This document shows positions 5,548 through 5,671 of a stretch of DNA of 5,671 bases, one piece after another. The stretch's first letter is position 1. Each line of letters begins with the position of its first letter. The notes under the pieces were generated by a model. The model ran no database searches. It was given only the letters and a program-made list of their open reading frames with translations, and was not told where the DNA came from. Source of the DNA: an uncultured Clostridia bacterium (lineage in GTDB: Bacteria; Bacillota; Clostridia; Oscillospirales; Ruminococcaceae); the NCBI GenBank assembly GCA_947175655.1, contig CAMWNQ010000115.1, positions 1 through 5,671 of the forward strand. Direction: 5' to 3'. A program made the translations under genes and the position numbers.

Positions 5548-5671
5548 ATGGTTTTTTCAAGGCTCTTTTTTATTTACTTTTTCTTCGTTATATGTTTAAT
5601 CTCATATGCATCATCGGGGAATATTAAACAAAAAAATACTATTCTTCTAATTTTTTCAATAATATTCTATA
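5548..5671 (+). CDS. N-terminus of an MBOAT-family membrane O-acyltransferase (AlgI/DltB-like), cut by window end
   Basis: An open frame starts at ATG 5548 and runs off the right edge after 41 complete codons. The visible protein begins MVFSRLFFIYFFFVICLISY, has a polar turn near 21-31 (ASSGNIKQKNT), and continues ILLIFSIIFY. This closely resembles the conserved start of bacterial MBOAT proteins (MVFSS-LxFLFxFLP... then a short basic linker, then NxxLLxxSLxFYAWGEP). Such proteins have many membrane segments, are about 450-500 residues long, and transfer acetyl or other acyl groups from a donor to exported polysaccharide or teichoic acid. The catalytic His is far beyond the window, so activity cannot be judged. 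The ATG is preceded by AGGCAGG (5531-5537), a modest binding site ten bases away. Acceptor is unknown; neighbours further right (for example an SGNH/AlgX-like partner) would help. Confidence 0.72.
   Translation, partial: MVFSRLFFIYFFFVICLISYASSGNIKQKNTILLIFSIIFY

Overview
The window is AT-rich with densely packed genes, strong AGGAGG-type ribosome binding sites and sigma-A-like promoters. This suggests a low-GC Bacillota (Firmicutes) genome, most plausibly a plant-polysaccharide-using clostridium. The sequence alone does not allow a species call. I see no RNA genes, CRISPR arrays, insertion sequences or frameshifted genes.

Left part (1-3722, minus strand): a carbohydrate uptake operon read right to left. 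It has a sigma-A promoter (3694-3722), a lipoprotein solute-binding protein (2324-3643), two CUT1-type ABC permeases (1424-2323 and 585-1421), and then the first 196 codons of a GH105 unsaturated glucuronyl/galacturonyl hydrolase (1-588) that runs off the left edge. Gene junctions are extremely tight: stop abutting a GTG start, a 2-nt gap, and an ATGA overlap. The set resembles the Bacillus YesO-YesP-YesQ-YesR/YteR rhamnogalacturonan system. The likely role is import of pectin-derived unsaturated oligosaccharides and intracellular removal of the unsaturated uronic acid. No ATPase gene is visible, as is usual for CUT1 systems that share an MsmX/MsmK-type ATPase.

Middle (3723-5390, plus strand): a divergent two-gene operon with a near-consensus promoter (3784-3812). 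It encodes a short NfeD-family membrane protein (3869-4321) and a stomatin/paraslipin SPFH protein (4353-5327), and ends at a strong intrinsic terminator (5361-5385). These two families are classic partners in membrane microdomain organisation or membrane quality control. The SPFH protein contains a very regular 11-residue coiled-coil repeat that is also visible as a 33-nt DNA repeat.

Right end (5391-5671, plus strand): a separate transcription unit with a consensus-like promoter (5435-5463), a leader of about 80 nt containing a small hairpin, and the first 41 codons of an MBOAT-family O-acyltransferase, recognised from its N-terminus and cut by the window edge.

The three units look functionally independent. 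I found no evidence of a new biological system. The points most worth checking are the substrate of the transporter/GH105 operon, the missing ATPase, the palindrome over its promoter, and the identity of the truncated MBOAT gene.
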